Source: an uncultured Planctomycetota bacterium (lineage in GTDB: Bacteria > Planctomycetota > Phycisphaerae > UBA1845 > UTPLA1). Taken from it: a stretch of 57,542 bases of DNA. Of the stretch, positions 9,155-19,239 are shown piece after piece. Both the position numbers and the translations under genes were made by a program. The stretch covers positions 1 through 57,542 of the forward strand of contig CAADGE010000039.1 of assembly GCA_900696465.1 (NCBI GenBank). The letters are read 5' to 3'. Each line of letters opens with the position of its first letter. Positions within the stretch are counted from its first letter, which is position 1. The notes beneath the pieces were generated by a model, which saw only the letters and a program-made list of their open reading frames with translations, searched no databases and was not told the DNA's origin.

Positions 9155-10210
9155 TTACTCGGTTCGTGGGGCGGATGCGGACTTGCGAACGCACATGGTG
9201 ACCGGATGCGTTTCCTCGACGGATGCGACTTTGCCTTCGATCAGATCGAGGAGACGATCACAGGCGCGCTCGCCCATCTCGTAAATCGGTGTGTGGATCG
9301 TCGTCAGCGGCGGATCACAGAAGGCCGCCTGGTGCATGTCATCACAACCGACGACGCTGACGTCCGCGGGAACACGCAGACCGGATTCCTTGAGATTGCT
9401 GATCGCACCGATGGCCATCTTGTCATTGCCCGCGATGATCGCGGTGATCGCGCGATCGCGCTTCAGGAGTTTCGCCGCGGCCTCGGCGCCGCCCTCCTCG
9501 GTGTAAAAACCGTCCTCGATCCGCTGCGGCGTGAGCTTCAATCCTGCCCGGGCGAGGGCCTCTTCGATACCGGCACGGAAATCGTGCGTCGTCTGCACCT
9601 CAGCAGCGCCGTGAATAAGAGCGATGGCACGGTGCCCAAGCTCCAGCAAATACTCGCAAGCCATGCGACCGGCTTCGTGGTAATCGCAACGGACGAAGTT
9701 GAAACGATGACCCGGCAGGTAATTGTTGACGATGATCACCGGCCGCGGTCGCGCTGCCTGTTCGGTATCGTGGCGCTCGAAATCGCTCAGGTAGTCGTCA
9801 CGATTGGTAACACCCAGGCAGAGAATGCCGTCCACGAAGTGGCGATCGAACAGCTCGAGGTGCTGGCGCGTGCCGAGAAAGTCCTCGTCGGCCACTTCGA
9901 GTAGGACCTTGTAGCCGGCAGATCGGGCATGATCGTGGATGGCGCTGATGATCTCCCCGAAATAGGCATCGGCGAAGGCATGGCGAAGCTGAGGCACGAG
10001 GATTGCCAAGAAATAGGTCCGCTGGGACTGGAGACCCTGTGCCAGGCGGCTGGGACGATAGCCCAGCCGTTGAACGGTTTGGAGGACTCGATCGCGGGTC
10101 GCCTCGCTGATACGGCGATCACGCTTATTGAGCACCAGTGAAACAGTAGTCAGACTGGATCCGCTTTCTCGTGCTACGTCCTTGATACTGACGGCCTTAC
10201 GTTTCGCCAT
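9155..10210 (-). CDS. LacI-family transcriptional regulator
   Basis: A 351-residue DNA-binding repressor. The start is placed at MAKRKAVSIKDVARESG because the LacI helix-turn-helix begins here; the frame stays open 48 residues further but that part looks unrelated. Residues about 7-30 are the helix-turn-helix (IKDVARESGSSLTTVSLVLN), followed by the hinge helix (RPSRLAQGLQSQRT) that inserts in the operator's minor groove. The rest is a periplasmic-binding-protein-like sensor domain (VSVVGCDDMHQAAFCDPPLTTIHTP). It heads the starch operon leftward, and the palindrome at 10380-10401 is its likely operator. The effector is probably a malto-oligosaccharide, from neighbours only. Confidence 0.93.
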   Translation of the reverse strand: MAKRKAVSIKDVARESGSSLTTVSLVLNKRDRRISEATRDRVLQTVQRLGYRPSRLAQGLQSQRTYFLAILVPQLRHAFADAYFGEIISAIHDHARSAGYKVLLEVADEDFLGTRQHLELFDRHFVDGILCLGVTNRDDYLSDFERHDTEQAARPRPVIIVNNYLPGHRFNFVRCDYHEAGRMACEYLLELGHRAIALIHGAAEVQTTHDFRAGIEEALARAGLKLTPQRIEDGFYTEEGGAEAAAKLLKRDRAITAIIAGNDKMAIGAISNLKESGLRVPADVSVVGCDDMHQAAFCDPPLTTIHTPIYEMGERACDRLLDLIEGKVASVEETHPVTMCVRKSASAPRTE

Positions 10211-10368
10211 GGGCAGGGATCGCGTTGCGGATACAACCTGGGACGGGGAAACATCCTCGCCCGACGGCCTCGCTGGTTCTATCATAACATGATGCACAGA
10301 GTTGTGATAACTCGGCATAGAGCACCCAAAAAACGGTTCGGAGCGGTCTTGCAATTCTCCCCCCAGCG

Positions 10369-10408
10369 TATATACTTCTGCTAGTAAAAGGTTTTACTAG
10401 CTTATAAT
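10369..10408. promoter_or_regulatory. Divergent promoters with a LacI-type operator palindrome
   Basis: A 22-bp inverted repeat at 10380-10401 has perfect 10-base arms (GCTAGTAAAA and TTTTACTAGC) around a central GG. On its right the plus strand has TATAAT (10403-10408), a perfect -10 box facing the pseudopilin gene. On its left TATATA (10369-10374) serves as a -10 for the leftward lacI operon. The palindrome thus fills the -35/spacer zone of both promoters, where a bound LacI-type protein would block both. The -35 elements themselves are poor. The regulator assignment is inferred from adjacency. Confidence 0.7.
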
Positions 10409-10434
10409 TTACCCTGCTAACCGACGGAAATCAA

Positions 10435-11451
10435 ATGCAGCGAGAGGTCGGTCTCAGAGCACGGAATTGCCGCCATCCGCGGTCCTCCCCAATGGATCGA
10501 CCTCAGATGGTCGGGCAAAGGCAATACCCTGCATCGCCGTACGACACCCGTTGTAAAAAGCCGACCCGCAATTGGCCCCGAATCGCCCGCCCACTCGCTC
10601 CTGCCTTCACCCTGATCGAACTCCTCATCGTCATCGCCATCATCGGGTTGCTGATTTCCATCCTCGTGCCGGCGTTGTCCCGCGCCCGCGAGGTCTCGCG
10701 ACGCACTGTCTGCGGTTCGAATCTTCGCCAATTCGGAATTGCCCTCCTCAATTACGCACAGGACAACGAAAGCTGGCTGCCGGCCAAATCCTTGCCGAAC
10801 TCTCCCACGGCGAGTGTCGCGGCCCGTGCCGCTGCACAACAGAACAGCAGCAGCCAGTACGGCCCGAACTTCGCCGGCCTGGTTCGCGATGTGATCGAGC
10901 GACGCGTAACGCGTGAATCCGGTACGGAATTGCAGGGCTCGGCTCAGCCGCAGTATCTGCCCGACCCCAAGATCATGCTTTGTCCAAGTGATCGCTTCAA
11001 CAATCCTCCCGGCACGCGCTACACCGGGGTAGCCCCCTTCAACAAGCTATGGGATACCGAGCCCGTAACCCGATTTGAGCAGTTGCCACGAACAGCGGCG
11101 CAGGAAGCAACGGCCCAGAAGACCTACATCAGCTATCTGTACGTGGCCATGTGGCGAAATGACGACCGAGGCGATTTCATCGCGATGGCGGATCAGAGCA
11201 ACGACAAGGATCTAGCCGAGTCGTCGTTTCAGTATTTGACCCCGGAAGACAATCACGGAACGCGAGGGATCAATGTCCTTCTGCTCGATTCCCACGTGGA
11301 GTGGGCGCAGTCGCAGACCGGCACCTTTGCGCACGTTCAGGATCTGTCCAATCGATACTGGGGCCCGATCATCGCGACAAAGGCCCGATATCCAGATCCT
11401 GTGCTGAATCCCGACAATCGACGAGCCGTGGAGGTACGTACGATCGAATAG
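10435..11451 (+). CDS. Type II secretion-like pseudopilin of the planctomycete H-X9-DG kind
   Basis: Residues about 58-80 ([25 protein letters not shown]) are a class III prepilin signal: the peptidase would cut before Phe and methylate it. The globular part has the typical [16 protein letters not shown] segment and a C-terminal [14 protein letters not shown] motif, matching planctomycete DUF1559-like proteins, which occur in many paralogs. The leader before the signal is unusually long (about 58 residues); internal ATGs at 10492 and 10507 would shorten it, so the start is uncertain. It diverges from the lacI operon across the operator and precedes a secreted repeat protein and an amylase. 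A role in binding or moving polysaccharide at the surface is speculation from context. Confidence 0.85.
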   Translation: MQREVGLRARNCRHPRSSPMDRPQMVGQRQYPASPYDTRCKKPTRNWPRIARPLAPAFTLIELLIVIAIIGLLISILVPALSRAREVSRRTVCGSNLRQFGIALLNYAQDNESWLPAKSLPNSPTASVAARAAAQQNSSSQYGPNFAGLVRDVIERRVTRESGTELQGSAQPQYLPDPKIMLCPSDRFNNPPGTRYTGVAPFNKLWDTEPVTRFEQLPRTAAQEATAQKTYISYLYVAMWRNDDRGDFIAMADQSNDKDLAESSFQYLTPEDNHGTRGINVLLLDSHVEWAQSQTGTFAHVQDLSNRYWGPIIATKARYPDPVLNPDNRRAVEVRTIE

Positions 11452-11782
11452 CGGACCCATACTGCCAGCTTCCTGACCGACCAACGGGAGTTCAGGTAAA
11501 GCGTTTTTTGATAGAATGGGATGGGGAGGGAGCGTCCTCGTTTTCCGCAGCCCGATCGGGGGATCGGGCAACACTCAAGCGTCGTCAAGACAACGAACTG
11601 TCCGCCTTCCAGTAGTTCGGAAGACAGACGGTTGATCGTCAGCGCACCCACGGATGTGGTCGCGAGAAGCAAGTTTCGAGACCGGTGGCACGAGGATCGC
11701 ACCACGGCCTCAAGTGGAAAGTAACTCGGCAGCAAGGTGGTTCGGCTACCGGCCGGACGTGAAACGGATCTGGAGGTGGATT
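11452..11782. other. Intergenic region without a convincing gene
   Basis: This 331-base gap holds a GC-rich hairpin at 11550-11569 (GCCCGATC, GGGG loop, GATCGGGC) with no T run. The frame of the next gene is open from 11654, but that upstream stretch is not protein-like and the next start is better placed at 11783. No promoter stands out. Confidence 0.5.
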
Positions 11783-14700
11783 GTGGCTCGTCGCGTCTTT
11801 ACATCGTTTGCACTGGTCATTCTCAGTGTCGTTCTCACGCTCGTAGCGGGGCACCCCGTCGCCTCGGCCGGAGATTGCAGCGGTCAATCCACCGTCCTCG
11901 GAACTGACATCCCGTCGGTTTTCCCGTTGCTGCCGCGGGCACTGCAGGACAATCCGACCGGATTCGGTGACGCCACGCCGCCTTCCGCGGAAGACACCGA
12001 AGGCAACGAGCTTTGCCGACTCTTCGCAGCGAATGATTCCACGCATCTGTACCTAGCTGTCACCGGAAATACCGAACGATCTGACGGTTTCGAAAACACG
12101 GTTCTGATCTTCATCGACACCGGCAACAACGGGGGCACCGATGTGCTCAATACGTCGGGCTTTACCGGCGGCTCGAACGCGCTGCGCAGTCTCGACCCCG
12201 ATGACATGACCGACGGCGTAAAGCTTGACTTCGCCCCGGAATACTGCCTTGCGGTCTGGAACTCCGGCGGAACGCAATTCGCCTACCTGCACAACCTGAC
12301 TGATCCGGAAGACGCCGGCACGCTGCTCGTTGAAGGTGTCGACTTCGCCGTTGATAACAGCAATCTCGCCGGCGTCAACGATGTGCCGTCGAGCGATCCG
12401 ATTTTCCAGGAGGAGAACGCCCTTTCCGCTACGACGGGCTTTGAGTTCAAGGTGGCACTTGAAGACCTGGGGATCGACAATTCCTCAACGATCCGCCTGC
12501 AGGCGCTGCTCGCTTCCGGCGGAGGATTCATCAGCAATCAGAGTCTTCCTCCGCTGCGGGCAACCGTAGGCAGCAGCGGCGGCGGCGTGGCCTGCGTCGG
12601 CAGCCACAACCCCAATGGCGATCCGCCGAACGTCGTCGACTTCTCTGACAACGCCCGATTCCCCGGCCTGCAAAACGTTCAGTACAATTGTAACCCGAGC
12701 GGCCTGGCGCCAGCCGGTATGATGGACGGCACCAATCTGCCGAATCGCTACACGGCAGCCGGCGTCGCACTCACCCGTCAGAACAACTACACCTGCTTCG
12801 GCAATGCACAGCCCTTCTCGCCGGTCCCCACCGGTGGTGCGGAATTGAATCGCATTTTCGCTCGGGCCGATTTTTCCAAGCTCTACATCGGCGTCACCGG
12901 AAACATACCGTTCTTCGGCGGCAACAACGACACACTTCTCATCTTCATTGACACGGGACCCGGTGACGGCACTCAGACGCTCTTTACGGCGAACTTCTCT
13001 GGCGGATCGGGCGCACTGCAAGGGCTTTCCCAGGGCGCTGCCGGCGGTTTTACGTTTGATAACGGATTTGAACCCGAATACTGCATCATGTACTGGCGCG
13101 CGGGCGGCCAGCACAACGCCCGGATCATGAGCTGCGTTTTCGATGAGCACGTGGACGGGCTCGAGTTCTCGCCGTCCTCCGATCGACATCAGAATCCGGC
13201 GGTGAACGCCTTCTCGGCGGACCTGGGCAACATTCTCGGTGTGAACGACATCGCCGGCGACGATCCGATCCGGCAGGAGGCCTTCGCCCCGGGCGCCACC
13301 AGCGGCATTCAGTTTTCCCTGCGGCTGGCCGACCTGGGACTCGATGCGTCGGGCGGCTCCGTGGACTTCAAGATGACGGCCTGCATCGTCAGCGGCTCGG
13401 GCTTTGTGAGCAATCAGTTCCTTCCACCGCTGAACCCGACAGACCCGACGCCGGAATCCGACAGCGCGAACTTTTCCGATTCACCGCTGCCGCTGGCAAT
13501 CCCAGACGACGAGACGACCCCGGCGACTGATTCGCGCGGCGTAACGATGGCCGGCATCGACCGGGTCACCGACATCAATGCCTCCGTGAACATCACTCAC
13601 CCCGACGTGAGCCAGCTCGAAGTAAAGCTGACGCACGATGACAGCGGACGACAGGTGGTGCTCGTGGCGCCTGGGGATCGAACAGGGGCGAATCTGAATC
13701 TTACGTTTGACAGTGAAGGCGCACCGGCGGTTCAGCCCAGCGAGTCGCTGCTCGCATTCAACGGTGTCGATCCGAACGGCAATTGGACATTGTCTGTGCT
13801 GGACACCGTCAACGGCGATACTGGCACGCTCAATTCCTGGGGCATCTCGGTCACGGAATACACCGGCGGCAATGTGCCGTGCCTGGGTCAGTTCGATGCG
13901 GTGGAAAATCCGCTGAATCTCCAGACCGATCCGCGCACGCCCGGCAACCAGTTCTTCGATCTGTCGTTGGCAGCCAGCCCGGCCAACCGTCCTACCAGTT
14001 ACACGGGCCTGGGCATTCCCGCGGCCTTCGGCAATACGCCGCTGGTCGGCGGCACACAGAACAACCACACCTGCTTCGGCAATGCCGTTGAGGCGCCGAT
14101 CGTGAATCTGCCCGGCTCCGAGCTGAACCAGATTCGCATCCGCAACACGAGCAGCCGACTTCGCGTAGGTCTCACCGGCAATCTGGAAGGCAACGGCAAC
14201 GCCGTGGTGCTGCTGCTGGATACAAATCCGGCCACAGGACCGACGACGTTACCGATCCTGTCCTCACCTCCGGACGCGGCACAGGGGCTGGACGGCCTTA
14301 CGCTCGATGCGGGCTTCCGCCCGGATTATGCCGTCGTGGTACAGCGCGACCCGACGACGGGCGTGCCGGATGACGACTACAACGTGTTCATCAAGAACAT
14401 CAACTCGAACGTGACCCGCTCGATCGGACGACTGACGCGCAACGCGCCGACCGGCGAGCTGGCCGAGGCCATTCCCAACCAGAACGGCAGCGAGCTGAAT
14501 CAGCTCTTCGTGCAGAATGACGCCGACCGCCTCTACCTCGGCATCACGGGTAACCTCGAGGCGAACGGCAACACATGGATCATTTTCCTGCAAACGACGC
14601 CGACGGGATCGGGCACGAACATCCTTAACACCAATCACACGGGATACCCGACCGCGCTGCGGTCGATCAGCGCCGATCGCATGGATATCGGCTTCCAGCC

Positions 14701-15868
14701 GGACTATGCGATCGTCATGCATCGCAGCGGTGGGTTCTACAATGCCCAGTTGGTCGACCTGCTCGACACCGAAGCACCGCTTACCATTACCTCGCTGACA
14801 TTCTCGTCGACCATCGGCGACAACGTCTACTTCGGCGACAATACCAACGCTTCGGGCGTAAGCAGCAACTCGGCGCACGACGACGACATGGGCTCGCCAC
14901 CGAGCCAGCAGATTCTCAACGCACAGACGGCATCTCGCGGCGTGCAATTCTCGATTGCCCGCAGTTCACTTGTGCACGACGGCGGCCCACCGCTGAACGA
15001 CGGCGCGACGGTCAAGGTTGGCGCGATACTTGTTTCCAGCACGGGCTTCTGGAGCAATCAGACGCTGCCAGGCCTGGGCGGCGGCAAGGCCAACCTCGGC
15101 TTCCCACCGCCTCCGGGGCGTCCGACGACGTTCATTGACCTGTCGGCCGAGTCGGTCGCGCCGGGCAACCAGTATGCGACGTATGTGCTCGCTTCCTCCG
15201 GCGGGTATGCCGCGCCGAGCACGTTCAACGGGGCGAACATCCCCACGGCCATGGGCACCGCCCTCGCCACGCAGAACAACTACACTGGCTTCGGCAACGC
15301 AACACTGGTCAACCCCGGCAATGCGAACTGCAGTCAGGTGGCCTTCAACAACCTGAACATCCTCGGCGTCACCGCGTCGAGCGCAACGCCGGCCTTGGCC
15401 GAGAGTGCGACCAGCGGCTTCCACTTCGATCTGGACTTCGCGGACATCGGCCTGACACCGGTCGATCCGATCAGCGGGCCGTTCGTGGAAGTCAAGGCGA
15501 TGGCCGTCATCACCGGCCGATTCGGCTACTTCTCAAACCAGTTCCTGCCGCCGCTCATGCGGACGCCACCGGCCGGCAACCTGGGCGACATACCGGGTAA
15601 CTGGACGGGCGATTTATCCGACAACCTCATCGCGCCGGGCAACCAGTATCTCTCGTACACCCTGGTTCCCTTCTGCGGTGAGTTTGCGGCCGACATCAAT
15701 GGCGATGAGGCCGTGGACAGCAATGACATCTCGGCATTCGTCGGCGTCCTGCTGGGGACGAACACGAATCCGTGCGACGTACAGAAGTCCGACGTAAACG
15801 GCGACACGCTACGCAACGCGCTGGATATCGCGCCGTTCATTGACACGTATCTGGACTTCTTCGACTAG
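11783..15868 (+). CDS. Large secreted repeat protein with P-domain and C-terminal dockerin-like pair
   Basis: The GTG at 11783 is chosen over the open frame upstream because GGAGGTGG (11772-11779) precedes it and a signal peptide follows at once (MARRVFTSFALVILSVVLTL, cleavage near VASA). The 1361-residue chain repeats a module about five times: QNNYTCFGNA, then GGAELNRIF, then LYIGVTGN, a NDTLLIFIDTG strand and FEPEYC. The module looks like a DOMON/CBM9-type beta sandwich, but that is only resemblance. Between modules lies a subtilisin-type P-domain (THPDVSQLEVKLTHDDSG to DTGTLNSWGISV). The end is a dockerin-like EF-hand pair (DINGDEAVDSNDI, DVNGDTLRNALDI). It stands between the pseudopilin and the amylase, so extracellular polysaccharide binding is a fair guess. 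Confidence 0.8.
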   Translation: MARRVFTSFALVILSVVLTLVAGHPVASAGDCSGQSTVLGTDIPSVFPLLPRALQDNPTGFGDATPPSAEDTEGNELCRLFAANDSTHLYLAVTGNTERSDGFENTVLIFIDTGNNGGTDVLNTSGFTGGSNALRSLDPDDMTDGVKLDFAPEYCLAVWNSGGTQFAYLHNLTDPEDAGTLLVEGVDFAVDNSNLAGVNDVPSSDPIFQEENALSATTGFEFKVALEDLGIDNSSTIRLQALLASGGGFISNQSLPPLRATVGSSGGGVACVGSHNPNGDPPNVVDFSDNARFPGLQNVQYNCNPSGLAPAGMMDGTNLPNRYTAAGVALTRQNNYTCFGNAQPFSPVPTGGAELNRIFARADFSKLYIGVTGNIPFFGGNNDTLLIFIDTGPGDGTQTLFTANFSGGSGALQGLSQGAAGGFTFDNGFEPEYCIMYWRAGGQHNARIMSCVFDEHVDGLEFSPSSDRHQNPAVNAFSADLGNILGVNDIAGDDPIRQEAFAPGATSGIQFSLRLADLGLDASGGSVDFKMTACIVSGSGFVSNQFLPPLNPTDPTPESDSANFSDSPLPLAIPDDETTPATDSRGVTMAGIDRVTDINASVNITHPDVSQLEVKLTHDDSGRQVVLVAPGDRTGANLNLTFDSEGAPAVQPSESLLAFNGVDPNGNWTLSVLDTVNGDTGTLNSWGISVTEYTGGNVPCLGQFDAVENPLNLQTDPRTPGNQFFDLSLAASPANRPTSYTGLGIPAAFGNTPLVGGTQNNHTCFGNAVEAPIVNLPGSELNQIRIRNTSSRLRVGLTGNLEGNGNAVVLLLDTNPATGPTTLPILSSPPDAAQGLDGLTLDAGFRPDYAVVVQRDPTTGVPDDDYNVFIKNINSNVTRSIGRLTRNAPTGELAEAIPNQNGSELNQLFVQNDADRLYLGITGNLEANGNTWIIFLQTTPTGSGTNILNTNHTGYPTALRSISADRMDIGFQPDYAIVMHRSGGFYNAQLVDLLDTEAPLTITSLTFSSTIGDNVYFGDNTNASGVSSNSAHDDDMGSPPSQQILNAQTASRGVQFSIARSSLVHDGGPPLNDGATVKVGAILVSSTGFWSNQTLPGLGGGKANLGFPPPPGRPTTFIDLSAESVAPGNQYATYVLASSGGYAAPSTFNGANIPTAMGTALATQNNYTGFGNATLVNPGNANCSQVAFNNLNILGVTASSATPALAESATSGFHFDLDFADIGLTPVDPISGPFVEVKAMAVITGRFGYFSNQFLPPLMRTPPAGNLGDIPGNWTGDLSDNLIAPGNQYLSYTLVPFCGEFAADINGDEAVDSNDISAFVGVLLGTNTNPCDVQKSDVNGDTLRNALDIAPFIDTYLDFFD

Positions 15869-15871
15869 ATT

Positions 15872-15892
15872 GATTCCGCTTCATGCGGAATC
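15872..15892 (+). terminator. Short hairpin after the repeat-protein gene
   Basis: An 8-bp stem (GATTCCGC / GCGGAATC) with a 5-base loop starts 4 bases after the stop codon. No T run follows, so it may be an RNA-stabilising hairpin or weak terminator rather than an intrinsic terminator. Confidence 0.4.
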
Positions 15893-16006
15893 GTACCGTG
15901 CATCGGACCGGGCCCCGGCCGTGCTGCCGTGGGCTTTCGGTCCGGGTACCGCTGAGCATCGGCACGAATGCCCGGCAAGTGATTGACAGAAAGTCCGGAG
16001 AGAATC

Positions 16007-18826
16007 ATGCAGATCTGCAACAAACACGCACTTGTGTTTCGGACGGGGCAGCGATTCGGAATCCTGGCGCTGCCGGCCGTCTGCGCAATGCTCAGCATAA
16101 GCAGCCACGCGCGTGCCCAGAATCACAACATGCTGCAGTACTTCGAAGCCAAGTGGGAAGTGATGCAGTATCGCATGCCGGACGTGTTCATGGCCGGGTA
16201 CGATTCAGTCTGGCTCCCCCCGCCCCAGCGCGGCGGCAGCGCCACGAACACAAACAGCGTCGGCTATGACTTGTTCGACCGGTTCGACCTCGGATCGAGT
16301 ACGTTGCCTACTCGTTATGGCTCTGAATCCGAATTCCGCACCCTCGTGCAGGAGTTTCATCGGGCGAACAATCTGGTCTATGTCGACTGGATCATGAACC
16401 ACAATGCCCCGAGTGACAACAACACGCCGAATTTCATCACGCAGGGCGGTTATCCCGGCTTCGTCCTCACCACGGGCGGTGACCCATTTGGAGATTTCAA
16501 CGCGTATGGAAGCGGCTGTCCGCAATCAACGTCGCCCTGCTGCGGCTTCTCACTGGCCAACCCGGTATGCGGCGGCTGCTGTTATCACCTGTATGAAGGT
16601 CGGCTCCTCGGGCTGATTGACATCGCTCAGCAGAAGTCGCACATGTTCATCCGCCACCCGGTCGAGACGGGAAATCCGAACAACATCCCGGCCGGCACAC
16701 AGCGCAACATACCCAATGCCAACAATCGGCGCTTCTACCCGGACATGGCGCTGCCGCTGCAATCGCCGAACAATCCCGGCACGCCGCGAAACCCGTCGCC
16801 GCCGCAGTACGCTTTCTATCCCTTCAATCTCGACGATCCGATGGCCGGCGACCCGGTCATTGAGAATGCCAACGACCTGCTGCTTCGCTCGACGAAGTAC
16901 TACCTCGAAGTGCTCGGCGTAGACGGCTTCCGACTCGATGCGGCCAAACACGTCCCCGCCTGGTTCTGGGACAATCTCTGGGATGCCTGCGTTTATGACA
17001 ACTGGGTCGGTTTCGACGGAGTTCGGCGAACGCCCTACTCCTTCGTGGAGGCGGTCGAAAGCAACTCCAACATCGCCGAGTGGGTACGCAAGCCCGGTGA
17101 GCCGGGAAGCGGCTCCGGCTGGCCCTCGTTCGGCTGGGAGTTCGGCAACCGCGACGCGCTGGATCTCAACGAGGCCGGTGCACTCCGAGATTTGATGACA
17201 GCCAATGGGGCCGGCTCCTGGGAAAATGTCATGAACAGTTCGGTGGACAACGCTGACGGTTTCAACAACGGAACCATCGGCGTCCACCACGTCAACAGCC
17301 ATGACAACACCATTCCTTCCGGCGAGAACGACACAACGGCCCACGCGTATGTGCTCATGCGAACCGGTCCGTCGATCGTCTACCACAATGCGCTGCAGTT
17401 CGGGACGAACCCCGAGAACTTCCCGCGGGCCAACGGACGCAGCGATGCGCTGGGCCTGGGCTCCAGCGAAATCACGACGCTCGTGCGGATGCGCAATCAG
17501 TTCGCCCGCGGCTGGTTCATTCCGCTCACCGCAAACAGCCACGATGTCCTGATCTTCACCCGACGCACACCCAGCAGCGTGGACAACGTCCTGATCGGTC
17601 TCAACGATCTCGAATCCAACGGATTCGACAGCCGTACGGTCACGACCAGCTTCCCGGCGGGGACGCGGCTTCACGAACAGACGGGCAACGCCGCCGACCC
17701 GGTGGTTGACCCGAACAACGATATCTCCGAGGTACTCACGGTGGGCGGCGGCGGCAGCGTCACGGTCCGCGTGCCGCGCAACCGCAACGCCAACGGCGTC
17801 TTCCACGGCCGCGGGTACGTCATCTATGCGCCGGCGGTCCCGACCGGTACGCTTTCAATTGCCAATGCGAGCACGTGGATCGCCCCGGCGGATCACGGCG
17901 GCGTGCCGGCTCATCGACGGCGTGTGAATCCCGTTACGGTGGTCACTTCGCCGACTTTCGACCTCCTTCTTCAGACGCAACAGACCGATCCGCTCGATTC
18001 CAACACCGACAACCAGGCCGTTTTTCGCATCGACTCGGGCTTCAAGGATTACAATGGGAATGGTTCGACGTACAACGGCAATCCGACGTCGGACTTTCAT
18101 GCGGGCAATTCATCTCCGCAGGACCCGCGCTACGGCTTTGAGAACTTCACCACGGAAAACTCGCCGCTTTTCGGAGGCGGAACCGGCACGTACCGCCAGA
18201 CCATTGACGCAGCGGCGCTCGGCGAGGGCTACCACTACATCACGGTGCGAGCGTTTCGCCATCGCAGCGTGGGCGACCCGATCTTCACGGAGCTGCGCCA
18301 CGTCATTTATGTCGATCTTGAGGATCCGGACTTCGATCTGATCACCCCGAGCGCGACGTGCAACAACGACGTCACCTCGATGCCGGCCAACTTCGTGGTC
18401 AAGGCGCAGGATGCGACGGTGGACAAGGTCTATATCTTCTTCGACCTTCCGGAATCCACCGACTTCATCACCCAGGCCACGGGCACTTCGAATCTTGCCG
18501 CGCGCTTCATGGACACCTTTACCCGATCGCGCAGCTCATACGTCAGCGGCAACCATCGCGTCGATGTCGTCGCCTATGAAACCCTTCCCGACGGCTCGAC
18601 CAAAGTACGGCACAGAACGTATGCAGGTATAGAGGCAACGACCGGCACTGGCTTGGGTGCCGGCGATGTTGACGCCAACGGCGTCCGCGATGCGCGCGAC
18701 ATAAGGCCTTTCATCTGGTTGCTCACGGGTTTCAACCCGAACTTCGGCCCGGCGGCGGACATGAATTGCGACGGCCTGAACGACCTGGATGACATTCCGC
18801 TCTTTGTGGAGAGCTTGCTTGAATAG
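16007..18826 (+). CDS. Secreted GH13 alpha-amylase with C-terminal dockerin-like domain
   Basis: ATG 16007 follows GGAGAG by four bases and starts a signal peptide (MQICNKHALV to SSHARAQ), so it is preferred to a TTG eight codons earlier. The 939-residue enzyme has the GH13 signature regions: VDWIMNHN (region I), nucleophile Asp311 in VDGFRLDAAKH, acid/base Glu348 in FVEAVES, and His432-Asp433 in HVNSHDN. Beta-rich modules of unknown type follow the barrel. The end is a dockerin-like calcium-binding pair (DVDANGVRDARDI, DMNCDGLNDLDDI). It would cut alpha-1,4 glucans outside the cell, feeding the transporter of the divergent operon. It lies 138 bases after the repeat protein in the same direction. 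Confidence 0.93.
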   Translation: MQICNKHALVFRTGQRFGILALPAVCAMLSISSHARAQNHNMLQYFEAKWEVMQYRMPDVFMAGYDSVWLPPPQRGGSATNTNSVGYDLFDRFDLGSSTLPTRYGSESEFRTLVQEFHRANNLVYVDWIMNHNAPSDNNTPNFITQGGYPGFVLTTGGDPFGDFNAYGSGCPQSTSPCCGFSLANPVCGGCCYHLYEGRLLGLIDIAQQKSHMFIRHPVETGNPNNIPAGTQRNIPNANNRRFYPDMALPLQSPNNPGTPRNPSPPQYAFYPFNLDDPMAGDPVIENANDLLLRSTKYYLEVLGVDGFRLDAAKHVPAWFWDNLWDACVYDNWVGFDGVRRTPYSFVEAVESNSNIAEWVRKPGEPGSGSGWPSFGWEFGNRDALDLNEAGALRDLMTANGAGSWENVMNSSVDNADGFNNGTIGVHHVNSHDNTIPSGENDTTAHAYVLMRTGPSIVYHNALQFGTNPENFPRANGRSDALGLGSSEITTLVRMRNQFARGWFIPLTANSHDVLIFTRRTPSSVDNVLIGLNDLESNGFDSRTVTTSFPAGTRLHEQTGNAADPVVDPNNDISEVLTVGGGGSVTVRVPRNRNANGVFHGRGYVIYAPAVPTGTLSIANASTWIAPADHGGVPAHRRRVNPVTVVTSPTFDLLLQTQQTDPLDSNTDNQAVFRIDSGFKDYNGNGSTYNGNPTSDFHAGNSSPQDPRYGFENFTTENSPLFGGGTGTYRQTIDAAALGEGYHYITVRAFRHRSVGDPIFTELRHVIYVDLEDPDFDLITPSATCNNDVTSMPANFVVKAQDATVDKVYIFFDLPESTDFITQATGTSNLAARFMDTFTRSRSSYVSGNHRVDVVAYETLPDGSTKVRHRTYAGIEATTGTGLGAGDVDANGVRDARDIRPFIWLLTGFNPNFGPAADMNCDGLNDLDDIPLFVESLLE

Positions 18827-19030
18827 TATAGAGGAACGTCTGGGCACGGCCCCCTGGTGAACGTTTCGGGGCTGCCTTTGCGAGCACCGGGAAACATCGC
18901 CCCAGTGGGTCGCGGTCATGCTCGGAACAATGGCAAACTGGAGAAAATGGTCTGTCTGTGAGCACAGCCCGGCGATGACCGATTCGATGACAGACTTACT
19001 CGGAAATCCGAGGCCGCTGCCCGTTAAACC
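18827..19030. other. Intergenic region, no gene seen
   Basis: The gap from the amylase stop to the next start (19240) is 413 bases. Open frames here have no plausible start or protein character. The only notable signal is the promoter-like pair further right at 19031-19059. Confidence 0.5.
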
Positions 19031-19059
19031 TTGACCGGACGGCAGGATTCTGGTAAATT
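19031..19059 (+). promoter_or_regulatory. Sigma-70-like promoter for the PEP-CTERM gene
   Basis: TTGACC (19031-19036) and TAAATT (19054-19059) are separated by exactly 17 bases, close to the consensus pair. Transcription would start about 170 bases before the ATG at 19240, leaving a long leader. Confidence 0.5.
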
Positions 19060-19239
19060 GTTTTTCCAGAGCCGAGAACTCGGTTTCACCGGGTTCTTGT
19101 GGAGACGGAAACGAAGCCAATTCTCGGCTGACATCGGCAACATCACGGACCTGTCGATCGGGTGTCCGATCCGGTTCGTTCGTGTCTGCGTCAAAGCATG
19201 ATCTGGATCAGAAACTGGATCGCTCGCAGGAGTAAGGAA

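Noticed and set aside
16550-17806. Minus-strand open frame of 418 codons opposite the amylase
   Set aside because: Runs straight across the catalytic regions of the amylase; composition typical of antisense GC-rich frames.
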